DNA of 64,000 bases from positions 1 to 64,000 of the forward strand of contig CACBAM010000011.1 of NCBI GenBank assembly GCA_902537215.1, read 5' to 3'. Positions within the stretch are counted from its first letter, which is position 1. Each line of letters starts with the position of its first letter. The notes beneath the pieces were generated by a model. That model was not told where the DNA came from. It saw only the letters and a list, made by a program, of their open reading frames with translations, and searched no databases. The DNA comes from an uncultured Alphaproteobacteria bacterium. Lineage in GTDB: Bacteria; Pseudomonadota; Alphaproteobacteria; Rhodobacterales; Rhodobacteraceae. Made by a program: the position numbers and the translations under genes. This document shows positions 53,402-62,429 of this stretch, in pieces.

Positions 53402-54778
53402 ATGAAAAAACTTATCGTTATGATTGTTGCGGTATTTGTAGTGACAGAGGTAGCAGCACATCATTTTTATTCAAAGTTTCCAATTACTCTGAAAGGTTAT
53501 GATGGAGACAAGACCAACTCAGTCTCTTACTCAGGGCAAATAGCAAGACATGTTTTACATGATTCTCTAAAAAAACTAGCTGGGAAAGGTGATGGAGGAT
53601 CTAACGCTGGTGAAATCGAAGCTCAGATGATGAAGTATTTCAAGGGTAGTAAAGAGGACCTTGATATTATTGCACCCAAAACAAAAGGTGATTTTAAAAT
53701 AAAGCAGACAACGTTAAACCAAATCAGCAAAGGTAAAAATCTGTCTGGTAAGACTTATAAGGGCGTTATAAACGGATGGCCTGGTCAAATGACTGGACCA
53801 GAAGTCATCGAGTTTATGATCAAAAAAGCCGCTCAGACAAAAGGTGGTTTTGACCCTGCTACTGGTTATAATTATCCTCAATTGATTTCAAAGTTTGCAA
53901 TGGGCGCTGTGTTTTATAACCAAGCAGTTGACAACTATCTAGATGAAAAAATGGCTCCTGGCTCAAAGACGAACGATAAGCCATATAAGGATGGAGCTTA
54001 TTATACCTATAAAGAGCATGCTTGGGATGAAGCATTTGGGTATTGGGGTGCCGTCTCACATGGGCTCGGTCTTAGCGCAAAGCAAAACTACGATATCACT
54101 AAGATGAAGGATATGGCTGCCGCAGACCAAAACAAAGACGGTGTAGTAGATCTAAAAAGCGAGTACAATTTTGCGCACGCGTACTATGCATCAAGCTTTG
54201 ATAAAAGTGGTAAGACAAATTATTATAATACAGTTACTCAGGCTTTTTTAGACGGTAGAAAGATAATTGCAGGAGCAAAAGGTGAAAATCTTTCATCATC
54301 TGAAAAAGCTGCACTGCAAGGTCACATTGCTATAATTAATGCAAATTGGGAAAAGGTTATTGCCGAGTCTGTTTTTAAGTACGCGGGCTCCGTTTATAAG
54401 GATATCGTAAAGCTTGAAGAAAATTACTCAGATAAAGCCTTCTCCACCTATGCGAAGCATTGGGGAGAATTGAAAGGTTTTGCACTAGCTCTTCAGACGG
54501 GCAAATCAAACTTGGGTGAAACAGCCGTGAAGCTAAACAGGCTTACAGGTATGGGGCCAGTTCTAATGAATGCTTCTCAAGTAACAGGTGTAGATTCTGC
54601 GGGAAATTACATCAAGGAAGAAGCACAGTCTTGGGGTGAGTTTAAGCTACACATGCTTAAAATCCAAAAGCTGATAGTCGAAAAGTTTGGTGTCAAAGCA
54701 AAAGGAAACGACATGTTAGCAGATATGTCCTATTTGGCGTCAAAGGTAGGAAGCTCCGATAGCGCGGAAAACGACTAA
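53402..54778 (+). CDS. DUF4856 (imelysin-like) exported protein
   Basis: A 458-residue exported protein with a signal peptide (about 1-19, then HHFYSKFPI). Family block EHAWDEAFGYWGA is the DUF4856 signature, and an EF-hand-like DQNKDGVVDLKSE loop lies near 240-252. DUF4856 is related to imelysin-type periplasmic proteins linked to iron. AGGA at 53391-53394 supports the start. It is the first gene after a Fur/Mur-like palindrome and leads a run into iron-transport genes. The exact role is unknown. Confidence 0.7.
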   Translation: MKKLIVMIVAVFVVTEVAAHHFYSKFPITLKGYDGDKTNSVSYSGQIARHVLHDSLKKLAGKGDGGSNAGEIEAQMMKYFKGSKEDLDIIAPKTKGDFKIKQTTLNQISKGKNLSGKTYKGVINGWPGQMTGPEVIEFMIKKAAQTKGGFDPATGYNYPQLISKFAMGAVFYNQAVDNYLDEKMAPGSKTNDKPYKDGAYYTYKEHAWDEAFGYWGAVSHGLGLSAKQNYDITKMKDMAAADQNKDGVVDLKSEYNFAHAYYASSFDKSGKTNYYNTVTQAFLDGRKIIAGAKGENLSSSEKAALQGHIAIINANWEKVIAESVFKYAGSVYKDIVKLEENYSDKAFSTYAKHWGELKGFALALQTGKSNLGETAVKLNRLTGMGPVLMNASQVTGVDSAGNYIKEEAQSWGEFKLHMLKIQKLIVEKFGVKAKGNDMLADMSYLASKVGSSDSAEND

Positions 54779-54797
54779 AAGAGCTTTCCTTCTCCAG

Positions 54798-54830
54798 CTT
54801 TCCCCCGGATTTCCCAGTCACGGGGGAAGG
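54798..54830 (+). other. GC-rich hairpin between DUF4856 and hydroxylase genes
   Basis: CTTTCCCCCG (54798-54807) pairs with CGGGGGAAGG (54821-54830), a ten-bp stem with one T-G pair and a 13-base loop. It stands out against the AT-rich gap. It follows the DUF4856 stop by 20 bases, but no T-run follows, so an intrinsic terminator is not obvious; it may protect the upstream mRNA or reduce read-through. Confidence 0.55.
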
Positions 54831-54873
54831 CACCTAAATACCTTAAAAGGGCCTTATACAAGTTAGGAATAAA

Positions 54874-55851
54874 ATGTTAGAATATATTGGCGATATTTTC
54901 CATCACTTTATTGATCCAAAGAAAAGAGTCTTCCTTGGGTACATTGCGTTATCCATCTTAATAGCGCTTTTATGGCTGGTATTTATAAGGAAAAAGGGGT
55001 TGAAATCAGCAATTTTTAAAGTGTTTGATAAGAAAATTCTCTTATCAGGTTCTGCAATCTCGGATTACAAAATGTTTTTAATTAATAGAGTTCTAATGTT
55101 GGTACTATCTCCGTATCTTTTGACTCAGTTAGCCGTTGCAACATTTTTTTACTATTCTCTTTTATCAATACCGTTAAGTGGGCTCATTTCTTTCTTAAGT
55201 GATACCCCGACTTTTGTAGTAGCAGTACTATTTACTTTTGTTTTTTTCACTTTTGACGACTTTACAAAATACTGGGTACACAGATGGATGCATAAGTGGC
55301 CTGTTTTGTGGGCTCTTCACAAAGTTCATCATTCGGCTGAGACCTTGAATCCAATCACTGTTTATAGAACACACCCTCTTGAGGGAATTCTATTTTCATT
55401 ACGAGGAGCATTTTCCCAAGGTACAGTGATTTCCACGTTCTTTTTCATTTTTGGTGATAAGGTAGATTTAGTAACTATTTTAGGAGTCAACTTTTTAGTA
55501 TTTTCTTTCCATGTTGCTGGCTCAAATTTAAGACACTCCCATATAGACATCAAATATTGGGTTTGGTTAGAAAAAATTCTGATTTCACCAGCTCAACATC
55601 AGCTTCATCATTCTTTGGATGAAAGACATTACGATAAAAACTTTGGAGCCGCTTTGGCGATCTGGGATTGGATATTTGGATCGCTTCATCACTCCGAGGA
55701 TATTGATAATCTTATATTAGGAGTTGAAGATAATGACTTCAATCCTACATCGGTAACAGAGTTATATTTGAAACCACTGAAAGAAATTTCAGATATTGTC
55801 GCAGAAAGTCTATCCAGTTTCAAATTGCTGAATAAAATTTTTAAAATATAA
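54874..55851 (+). CDS. Fatty acid hydroxylase / sterol desaturase family membrane protein
   Basis: A 325-residue integral membrane diiron oxygenase-type protein (PF04116). The histidine motifs HRWMH, HKVHH and HQLHH are present, with HSHID between, giving the eight-histidine metal site expected. The substrate is unknown; lipids or sterol-like hopanoids are common. AGGA lies five bases before the ATG. It sits between an imelysin-like gene and an iron ABC transporter, consistent with iron demand (inference). Confidence 0.85.
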   Translation: MLEYIGDIFHHFIDPKKRVFLGYIALSILIALLWLVFIRKKGLKSAIFKVFDKKILLSGSAISDYKMFLINRVLMLVLSPYLLTQLAVATFFYYSLLSIPLSGLISFLSDTPTFVVAVLFTFVFFTFDDFTKYWVHRWMHKWPVLWALHKVHHSAETLNPITVYRTHPLEGILFSLRGAFSQGTVISTFFFIFGDKVDLVTILGVNFLVFSFHVAGSNLRHSHIDIKYWVWLEKILISPAQHQLHHSLDERHYDKNFGAALAIWDWIFGSLHHSEDIDNLILGVEDNDFNPTSVTELYLKPLKEISDIVAESLSSFKLLNKIFKI

Positions 55852-55865
55852 ATGGAGCAATCCTA

Positions 55866-56879
55866 ATGAACTTCTATCCTATATCAATTATTACATTTTT
55901 ATTGCTTTCGTTTAATACAGTAATTGGTGCTGAAGTTAATATTTACTCTCATCGCCAACCCTTTCTAATTAACCCCTTTTTGGAAAAATTCACTGAAGAA
56001 ACGGGAATAAAGACTAACGTAGTATATGCAACGAAAGGTTTAGCTCAACGACTGAAAGCAGAGGGTAAGAATAGTCCTGCTGATGTGATTTTGACGGTAG
56101 ATATTGGGCGCTTATATATATATGATGATCTCGATCTTCTCGCATCAGTAAATTCGGATATTTTGAATAGGAACATTCCCCAGAATTTAAAAAGTCCCGA
56201 AAACAAGTGGTTTGCCTTATCAAAACGATCACGAATTATAGTTACGTCCAATGACAGAGTAAAAGAGGGACAAATAACAAAAATCGAGGACTTAGCCGAC
56301 GAACAATGGAAAGACAGGGTGTGTTCCCGACCAGGAAGCCATGTATATAACAGAGCCCTAATGGCTTCGCTTATTTTATCTCTGGGAGAGAAAGCAGCAG
56401 AGGAATGGGCAAAAAAATTCGTGGGTAATCTAGCTAGAAGGCCCCAAGGAAATGATAGAGCGCAAGTAAAGGCGATCTTTGAAGGCCAGTGTGACATATC
56501 AATCATAAATAACTACTATTTTGGTAAATTAAAATATTCTGACGATCCAAGCCAAAGGGAATGGGCAAAAAGTGTTCGCTTAATTTTTCCGAATCAGGGT
56601 GCAGAGGATAGGGGAGCACATGTAAATATATCGGGTGGAGGCGTTGCTAAATATTCAAAAAATAAAAAAGAAGCGGTGGCTTTATTAGAGTTCTTATCAA
56701 AGGCAGCCTCTCAGAAAATGTATGGAGAGATTAATTTTGAATACCCGGTGAACCCTAATGTTGAAACTACTGACGAACTAAAAAGTTGGGGAAGTTTTAA
56801 GTCTGACAGTTTACCTATCATCTCAATTGCCCTAAAAGCTTATGAAGCTCAAAAAATTATAGATAAAGTAGGTTGGTAA
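55866..56879 (+). CDS. Fe(III) ABC transporter, periplasmic substrate-binding protein
   Basis: A 337-residue FutA/FbpA-type protein. It has a signal peptide (about 1-21), YSHRQPFLINPFLEKF near the N-terminus and the paired-tyrosine iron-binding motif NNYYFGKL near 216-223, with VYATKGLAQRL and GVAKYSKNKKEA also typical. It would bind ferric iron in the periplasm for the permease that follows immediately. No ATPase gene is adjacent. Confidence 0.9.
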   Translation: MNFYPISIITFLLLSFNTVIGAEVNIYSHRQPFLINPFLEKFTEETGIKTNVVYATKGLAQRLKAEGKNSPADVILTVDIGRLYIYDDLDLLASVNSDILNRNIPQNLKSPENKWFALSKRSRIIVTSNDRVKEGQITKIEDLADEQWKDRVCSRPGSHVYNRALMASLILSLGEKAAEEWAKKFVGNLARRPQGNDRAQVKAIFEGQCDISIINNYYFGKLKYSDDPSQREWAKSVRLIFPNQGAEDRGAHVNISGGGVAKYSKNKKEAVALLEFLSKAASQKMYGEINFEYPVNPNVETTDELKSWGSFKSDSLPIISIALKAYEAQKIIDKVGW

Positions 56880-56880
56880 A

Positions 56881-58521
56881 ATTTTAAGTAATTCTGCAAT
56901 ATTTCACACTAACCATTGGGCAAAAAATAATGGTATACTGAGAAACTCTCCCGCTGTTTTTCTATCTATCCTTTTAATTGGTCCTATATTCAGTTTAGTT
57001 CTGACAGCTTTCGAAAGTAACCAAGATCTGTGGGTCCACCTTGTAAACACTGTATTGCCTATATACGTAGTGAATACTTTATTCCTATTCTTAGGAGTTT
57101 TAACTCTAGCGGGTGGTTTAGGTATTTCAACGGCATGGATTGTTACTTATTACTCTTTTTTTGGTAAAAAAGTAATAGAGTGGGCTTTAATATTACCTTT
57201 AGCTTGTCCGGCTTATATTATTGCTTATGTCTATACCGATTTCTTAGAGTACGCAGGACCGGTACAAGGACTTATAAGAAAGATATTTGGTTTTAACTCG
57301 GCAGCTGACTATTATTTTCCTGAAATAAGATCGGTATTAGGTGCTATTTTTGTAATGGGTTTTGTACTCTACCCATACATATATATATTAGCACGAACAG
57401 GTTTTAATAACTCTCCTAGAAGCTTGTATGAGACTGCGGCGCTTTATGGCCGAAATAAATTTTTTGCCGTTGGCTTGCCCTTATGCAGACCATATATTGT
57501 GGCGGGTCTTGCCCTTGTTGCGATGGAAGTACTGTCAGATTTCGGAACAGTTGAATATTTCTCTGTTCAAACGCTTACTCTGGGAATGTTTAACGTTTGG
57601 ATTGGGATGAATAGTATATCTGCAGCATCGCAAATAGCGATAGTGACATTTGTTTTTATAATCATCTTGCTCGTTCTAGAAAGAAAGGCAAGATCTAGCC
57701 AAAAATATAATGATACCTCTAAGAGACTTAATAATATTTCACCAAAAGAGTTGAGTTTGAAAAAAGCACTATTTGCAATTTGCTTTTGTTTAGTGCCAAT
57801 TTCAGTTGGTTTTATAGTTCCAATAATTATATTGATAAATAACGTTTTTATAGGGCTAAAACCTGATAGTTTTTTTGCGATTTTCCCTGTACTGTTAAAC
57901 ACTATTTTCATAGGTTTAACCGCCACATTAATTATTATATTACTTGCTTTTTTCTCAGCTTCTAGCGCGTATTTTTCTAAAAATCGTGCTTTAGTTATTA
58001 TCTACAATATTGCTGCTACAGGATATGCTCTCCCTGGAACTATGCTCGCTATAGGTGTAGTTATTTTTTTTGGGTTTTTAGATAAATTTACAGGAAATAT
58101 AGTCTTTTTAGGAGGAACGATATATGGAGTTATATTCGCATTAACAGTAAGGTTTTATGCTGTTCCCTATGGAGGAGTGATTTCAGGATACTCTAGAATT
58201 CCCTCAAATTTATTTGATGCATCAAAAAGTTTGGGTTATTCCACAATATCTACATCATATAAAATTACTCTTCCCCTTATAAGGACATCGATTATAGCTG
58301 CTGCGATTTTGACTTTTGTAGATATAGTTAAAGAGTTGCCAATGACGTTGATACTAAGACCTTTTAATTTTGAAACACTCGCAACTTATGCGTACCAGTT
58401 CGCACATGACGAATTAATGATCGAGGCATCATTGCCAGCCTTCTTCATTATAATTACCGGACTTATCCCGATTTTGTTACTACAAAACCAATTAAATAGC
58501 TTCTTTCATTCAAAAAACTGA
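56881..58521 (+). CDS. Fe(III) ABC transporter permease, non-canonical start likely
   Basis: A two-domain FbpB-type permease with about 12 helices and two EAA-like loops (ETAALYGRNKFFAVGLPLCRP; DASKSLGYSTISTSYKITLP, split across 20-residue segments). The first standard start in frame is TTG at 57055, but about 58 codons upstream encode the conserved first helix (AVFLSILLIGPIFSLVLTAF) and periplasmic segment. No ATG, GTG or TTG exists there. ATT at 56881 (right after the substrate-binding gene stop) or CTG at 56938 are candidates. 546 residues if from 56881. Confidence 0.8.
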   Translation: MLSNSAIFHTNHWAKNNGILRNSPAVFLSILLIGPIFSLVLTAFESNQDLWVHLVNTVLPIYVVNTLFLFLGVLTLAGGLGISTAWIVTYYSFFGKKVIEWALILPLACPAYIIAYVYTDFLEYAGPVQGLIRKIFGFNSAADYYFPEIRSVLGAIFVMGFVLYPYIYILARTGFNNSPRSLYETAALYGRNKFFAVGLPLCRPYIVAGLALVAMEVLSDFGTVEYFSVQTLTLGMFNVWIGMNSISAASQIAIVTFVFIIILLVLERKARSSQKYNDTSKRLNNISPKELSLKKALFAICFCLVPISVGFIVPIIILINNVFIGLKPDSFFAIFPVLLNTIFIGLTATLIIILLAFFSASSAYFSKNRALVIIYNIAATGYALPGTMLAIGVVIFFGFLDKFTGNIVFLGGTIYGVIFALTVRFYAVPYGGVISGYSRIPSNLFDASKSLGYSTISTSYKITLPLIRTSIIAAAILTFVDIVKELPMTLILRPFNFETLATYAYQFAHDELMIEASLPAFFIIITGLIPILLLQNQLNSFFHSKN

Positions 58522-59510
58522 ACAGCGAGATATAACAGCGTCGAGAACATCAGAATATATAACACTATGATATTCACTTTATTATTAAAGCCAACAAACT
58601 TTAAAGTTTCTAAAGTTTGTTTATGTTCTTTGAGAGTCTGCCTAGCTTTATTCGGTTTGGGTTTTTTTAAATCTTTGCTTGCATAGTATACATCGACTAT
58701 AAATGGGTTGCCTTTTGAGATGGAGCCCACAGATCCAAAGTAATCAGGCATCTCTGTATAATTGGAGACGTCCGCTTTTTCATATAGAAGCTTGTAGGCT
58801 TGCCCGTCGGTTATAAAACCATTTTCCGTATATATCCCGGTAGGTTTTTCCGCATATACACCTTTTAAATTACCTAGGTTACATCTAACAATAATAGCCT
58901 CAAACTCAGTATGATAAATCTTGCTAAGTAGATCTCTAAAGGTATCATCGTCTAGATATACCTCTAAATAGAATTCTTCCCCAAAGTTATAATCCAGATT
59001 GTCGCTCGCTTTGCCACAAGACAGAGAAAAAAAACCGCTACCCCTCAAATCATCAAAGTTTAAATCTCCCTGGGTATAACTTCCGAGAACTGATTTTTCT
59101 TTGCTAGATATTTGTTTACTATCTCTTTTTAAACAATGGATGGCGACATTTATTTTATCTGAATATTCTCTTGAACCGAGTATTGAAAAGGAATCTTTAT
59201 TTTTTTTGTAAATATTATTTAGAATTATACCCGTGCCAACAATTTGCTCGACTTCACTAAATCCAGCAGATTTTTTTTTGCTTATGCTATAGATATCACC
59301 GTGTTTATATGACTTAGAGTATTCTGGCGATACAATTTTTAGCTCAATAGTGCCATCTTTAACAGGAAAAAATCTTACAAGCTTCTCTATTTCGTCGAAA
59401 TCATTTCGTTTCTCTACTAAGTACTCAGTTTCTTCTTTTGGCAGATTAAATGAATTCTGTTGTCTTACAAAAATCACTTCATTTGGGTATGTTGAATTTG
59501 TATTCTTCAT
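58506..59510 (-). CDS. C-terminally membrane-anchored protein of unknown function
   Basis: A 334-residue hydrophilic protein, rich in Lys, Asp and Ser, with one hydrophobic helix at the extreme C-terminus (VNIIVLYILMFSTLLYLAV, about 311-329), so it is probably tail-anchored with most of the chain in the cytoplasm. I recognise no domain. A basic, proline-containing stretch (KKPKPNKARQTLKEHKQTLE) precedes the anchor. It overlaps the permease 3' end by 16 bases on the opposite strand and lies near a secreted Cys-rich gene. Confidence 0.6.
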   Translation of the reverse strand: MKNTNSTYPNEVIFVRQQNSFNLPKEETEYLVEKRNDFDEIEKLVRFFPVKDGTIELKIVSPEYSKSYKHGDIYSISKKKSAGFSEVEQIVGTGIILNNIYKKNKDSFSILGSREYSDKINVAIHCLKRDSKQISSKEKSVLGSYTQGDLNFDDLRGSGFFSLSCGKASDNLDYNFGEEFYLEVYLDDDTFRDLLSKIYHTEFEAIIVRCNLGNLKGVYAEKPTGIYTENGFITDGQAYKLLYEKADVSNYTEMPDYFGSVGSISKGNPFIVDVYYASKDLKKPKPNKARQTLKEHKQTLETLKFVGFNNKVNIIVLYILMFSTLLYLAVQFFE

Positions 59511-59578
59511 GTTGCCGATAATAATCTAAAAAGTAGTTAAAAAACCAATATTTTTGCAAAATAATATTTAAAAAAATA

Positions 59579-59938
59579 TTATTTGTTACGAGCACATTTA
59601 TATTCTCTGGGACAAGCACCTTTATCTTCAATAACAATAGTCACCTCGGGTGGATCCATTCTCGACCCTGCTTTCACATAAGTACACATTCTCTGAGTTG
59701 GATCGTCGTCATTCCATTTCCAACTTTTAAACCTACATGTCACTGGAGTTGTGTTAGAGAGTGCGGCTCTTCTACGGCACTTAATCTTTTCTCTTCCCAT
59801 TATTGTTTGTGGCCACTTAAGCCTCATCGTGTCCCAAAGAGTGCAGTGTGGTTCTTTCTTATTTTCATACATGCGTCCCTCGGCCAAGGTGATGACAGGA
59901 AACATCAAAAGGACGTATAAAAACAACAGCTTTTTCAT
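59579..59938 (-). CDS. Small secreted six-cysteine protein
   Basis: A 119-residue protein with a signal peptide (about 1-19, ending TLAEG) and six cysteines in the mature part (HCTLW, KCRRR, TCRFK, MCTYV, and ACPREYKC), suggesting three disulfides. It contains PVTCRFKSWKWNDDDPTQR, which looks structured rather than repetitive. There is no lipobox. The function is unknown; a periplasmic or secreted role is inferred. It has 68 bases before the tail-anchored gene on the same strand. Confidence 0.6.
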   Translation of the reverse strand: MKKLLFLYVLLMFPVITLAEGRMYENKKEPHCTLWDTMRLKWPQTIMGREKIKCRRRAALSNTTPVTCRFKSWKWNDDDPTQRMCTYVKAGSRMDPPEVTIVIEDKGACPREYKCARNK

Positions 59939-60101
59939 TTCTTTTTTGTTACTCTCTTTAAAATATTGGTTGATTATAAAATCGACACTTATATCTATAA
60001 GTTTAGAAGTTTTGAAATTTGTTTGTATTAGTGTATCATAAAATGCGTTAAGGATTAATTTTTTTGGATTAAAAAAGAATTATTCAAAAAAGGGGGAAGA
60101 A

Positions 60102-60758
60102 ATGGCTGAAGTTTTTGAAGACTCATATTCTGCTGAAGCTCTTGCGAATATGGAGAATTATATAATTAGTTTCGGTACTTTAATAAAAGATGTTGGTTCT
60201 AGCGAAGGATTTAAGAATGCTCTCTTTGGCATGAAGGTAATGATTGATAAAAAACCTAGACGTGTAGCGGATTTAAGTAAGATTTATGCTGGTAAAGCGC
60301 CTAGAACATTAGAACTTCTTGTATTTAATAGAGATCATATCCCTTTGATTGTCGCTGAAATAAAAGAAAGCGGTTTAAAGAATGTTAAAGCGGATGCACA
60401 ACAACAATTAGTTACTGTGGTTGTCCCTAAGCCAACTTTAGACGATTTGACAGCTATGGAAGACCAAGTAGCTGGCATGAGTCGATCTGCAATAAGTAGT
60501 TTGACTAAGATTAGAGGGAACACGTCTCAGAGACTCAAAGCAGCACTAGAAAATGAATTTATAGATGGTGTTACCATGAATAACTCGAGGAATAAGGTGG
60601 ATGCTGTTTACGATAAATATGTAAAGCTAGTGAAGCTCCATGCTCTCAAGAAAAGAAAAACTATTTTAGGAAGTTATTTTGAGCCAAAAAATGAAGAGGA
60701 ACGACTTCTGTTGCCTGAACTTAACAAATTAAAGCCGTTGCCGGAGCCAAAAGAATAG
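60102..60758 (+). CDS. Ribosome recycling factor-like protein (divergent)
   Basis: A 218-residue protein whose blocks follow RRF (PF01765): a helical start, then a beta domain (GMKVMIDKKPRRVADLSK, then PRTLELLVFNRDHIP in place of the RTL.I.VFD motif), KESGLKNVKA, a TVVVPKPTLDD strand, and a long helical hairpin with ISSLTKIRGNTSQRLKAAL where RRF has the R-N-I-R-R-D-A helix. Length is a little over RRF (185). The usual Arg residues are only partly kept, so a paralogue with another task is possible. AGGGGGA precedes the ATG. Confidence 0.55.
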   Translation: MAEVFEDSYSAEALANMENYIISFGTLIKDVGSSEGFKNALFGMKVMIDKKPRRVADLSKIYAGKAPRTLELLVFNRDHIPLIVAEIKESGLKNVKADAQQQLVTVVVPKPTLDDLTAMEDQVAGMSRSAISSLTKIRGNTSQRLKAALENEFIDGVTMNNSRNKVDAVYDKYVKLVKLHALKKRKTILGSYFEPKNEEERLLLPELNKLKPLPEPKE

Positions 60759-60782
60759 ATTAGTACAGAGCTTAAATTACTT

Positions 60783-62429
60783 GTGGTAAAAATGCCAAAA
60801 ACAGGTGGCCAATTAATCGCAGAAAGCCTTGATACGAACGAGGTCAAATACGTGTTTTGTGTTCCCGGAGAAAGCTATTTGGGCGCTCTTGACGCTCTAT
60901 TCGATAAGAAGAAAAGTATAAAAGTTATCAATGCTCGTCATGAAGCTGGGGCAGCTAATATGGCTGAGAGCTATGGTAAGGTTACCGGAAAACCAGGAGT
61001 TGCCTTGGTCACAAGAGGGCCCGGAGCCTGTCATGCCTCTGTAGGTGTGCATATTGCTCATCAGGACAGTACTCCAATGATATTAATAGTAGGGGATGTT
61101 GCAAGATCTGTTAAAGACAGAGAGGCTTTTCAAGAAGTAGACTTCAAGAACTTTTTTGGCCCAATATCAAAGTGGGTAGGAGAAATTAGTGATCCAGATA
61201 GGGTTCCGGAATACATGAATAGGGCTTTTAGTCTCGCGACGTCTGGAAGGCCCGGACCAGTGGTATTAGTTACCCCAGAAGATATGCTTTCTCAAATTTC
61301 GAAAGTAAAAACTCCTGTTTTAAGTTCAGTTATTAGAGGTGAAATGCCCTCGAAGGGATTAAGCGGTTTAATTGAAAATTTAAGAAAATCAAAAAAACCT
61401 CTTTTTATAATTGGTGGCTCGGGTTGGACCGATAGGTCGAGTTCTAAATTTCACAATTTTATCAATGAAAATCATATTCCAGTAGCAACATCTTTTCGCA
61501 GACAGGATTTATTTGACCATAAAAACGAGAATTTTGCAGGAAGCTTTGGTACATCAGTATCCCCAAAACTTATAGATAGCACCAAAAAAAGTGACCTAAT
61601 TATTGTGTTAGGAGCTAGGCTAGGTGAAATGACAACTCAAGGATATAGCATTATCAGCCCTCAGGATATTTCAAAAAATATAATGCATATTCATGTAGAC
61701 CCAAATGAGTTGAATAAGGTTTTTAACGCTAATGTTTGCATAAACGTTGGAGTGAATGAGTGCTGCGATAGCCTAGAAGAACTCACTCTGAATAGCTCCA
61801 ATCGATGGAAAGAATGGAGAAATGAATTAAATAAAAACTACTTGGAAGACTCTAAACCAAAAAAAAATAAAAACCTTAATAATCTGAGTAAAATTTTTGA
61901 AATAGTTGAAAAAAAATTCCCCTCAAATTCTATTATAACCCTAGATGCTGGAAACAACGCAGCTTGGCCACAAAGGTTTTTAAGCTTTGGAGGGACCCGA
62001 AGACAAATCGCGTCTACCTGTGGTTCTATGGGATATGCCATTCCAGCAGCGGTCTCTTCAGCACTGTCAAATCCAGAAAAAGCTGTTCTCTGTTGTGTAG
62101 GTGATGGAGGTTTTATGATGTCTAGCCAGGAAATCTCTACTGCTGTTCATTATGGTGCAAAAATGATTATTTTACTTATTAATAACAGTAGTTATGCAAC
62201 AATAAGAATGCATCAGGAGAGAGATTATCCGGGGCGAAAAATTGCTACAGATTTGAAAAACCCCGACTTTGTTAAGCTATGTAAAGCTATGGGTGCTGAT
62301 GCCTATAGAGTAAAGGGAGTAGAAGATTTTTCTCAAATTTTTGTGAAGGCGCTCAAGTCAAAAAAAGTGAATGTCATTGAAATACCAATTTCCATTAATC
62401 AATTATCTCATAGGTATAACCTTAAATAG
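60783..62429 (+). CDS. Thiamine diphosphate-dependent enzyme (acetolactate-synthase-like)
   Basis: A 548-residue ThDP enzyme. The catalytic Glu54 is in RHEAGAANMAESYG, and the ThDP/Mg motif begins GDGGFMMSSQEIS and ends with NN about 28 residues later. GPGACHASVGVHIAHQDSTP fits the AHAS large-subunit fold, but no small-subunit gene is near, and other members (glyoxylate carboligase, sulfoacetaldehyde acetyltransferase-like) are possible. The start is GTG at 60783 or ATG at 60792; no strong ribosome site was seen. It converges on the kinase gene. Confidence 0.8.
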   Translation: MVKMPKTGGQLIAESLDTNEVKYVFCVPGESYLGALDALFDKKKSIKVINARHEAGAANMAESYGKVTGKPGVALVTRGPGACHASVGVHIAHQDSTPMILIVGDVARSVKDREAFQEVDFKNFFGPISKWVGEISDPDRVPEYMNRAFSLATSGRPGPVVLVTPEDMLSQISKVKTPVLSSVIRGEMPSKGLSGLIENLRKSKKPLFIIGGSGWTDRSSSKFHNFINENHIPVATSFRRQDLFDHKNENFAGSFGTSVSPKLIDSTKKSDLIIVLGARLGEMTTQGYSIISPQDISKNIMHIHVDPNELNKVFNANVCINVGVNECCDSLEELTLNSSNRWKEWRNELNKNYLEDSKPKKNKNLNNLSKIFEIVEKKFPSNSIITLDAGNNAAWPQRFLSFGGTRRQIASTCGSMGYAIPAAVSSALSNPEKAVLCCVGDGGFMMSSQEISTAVHYGAKMIILLINNSSYATIRMHQERDYPGRKIATDLKNPDFVKLCKAMGADAYRVKGVEDFSQIFVKALKSKKVNVIEIPISINQLSHRYNLK

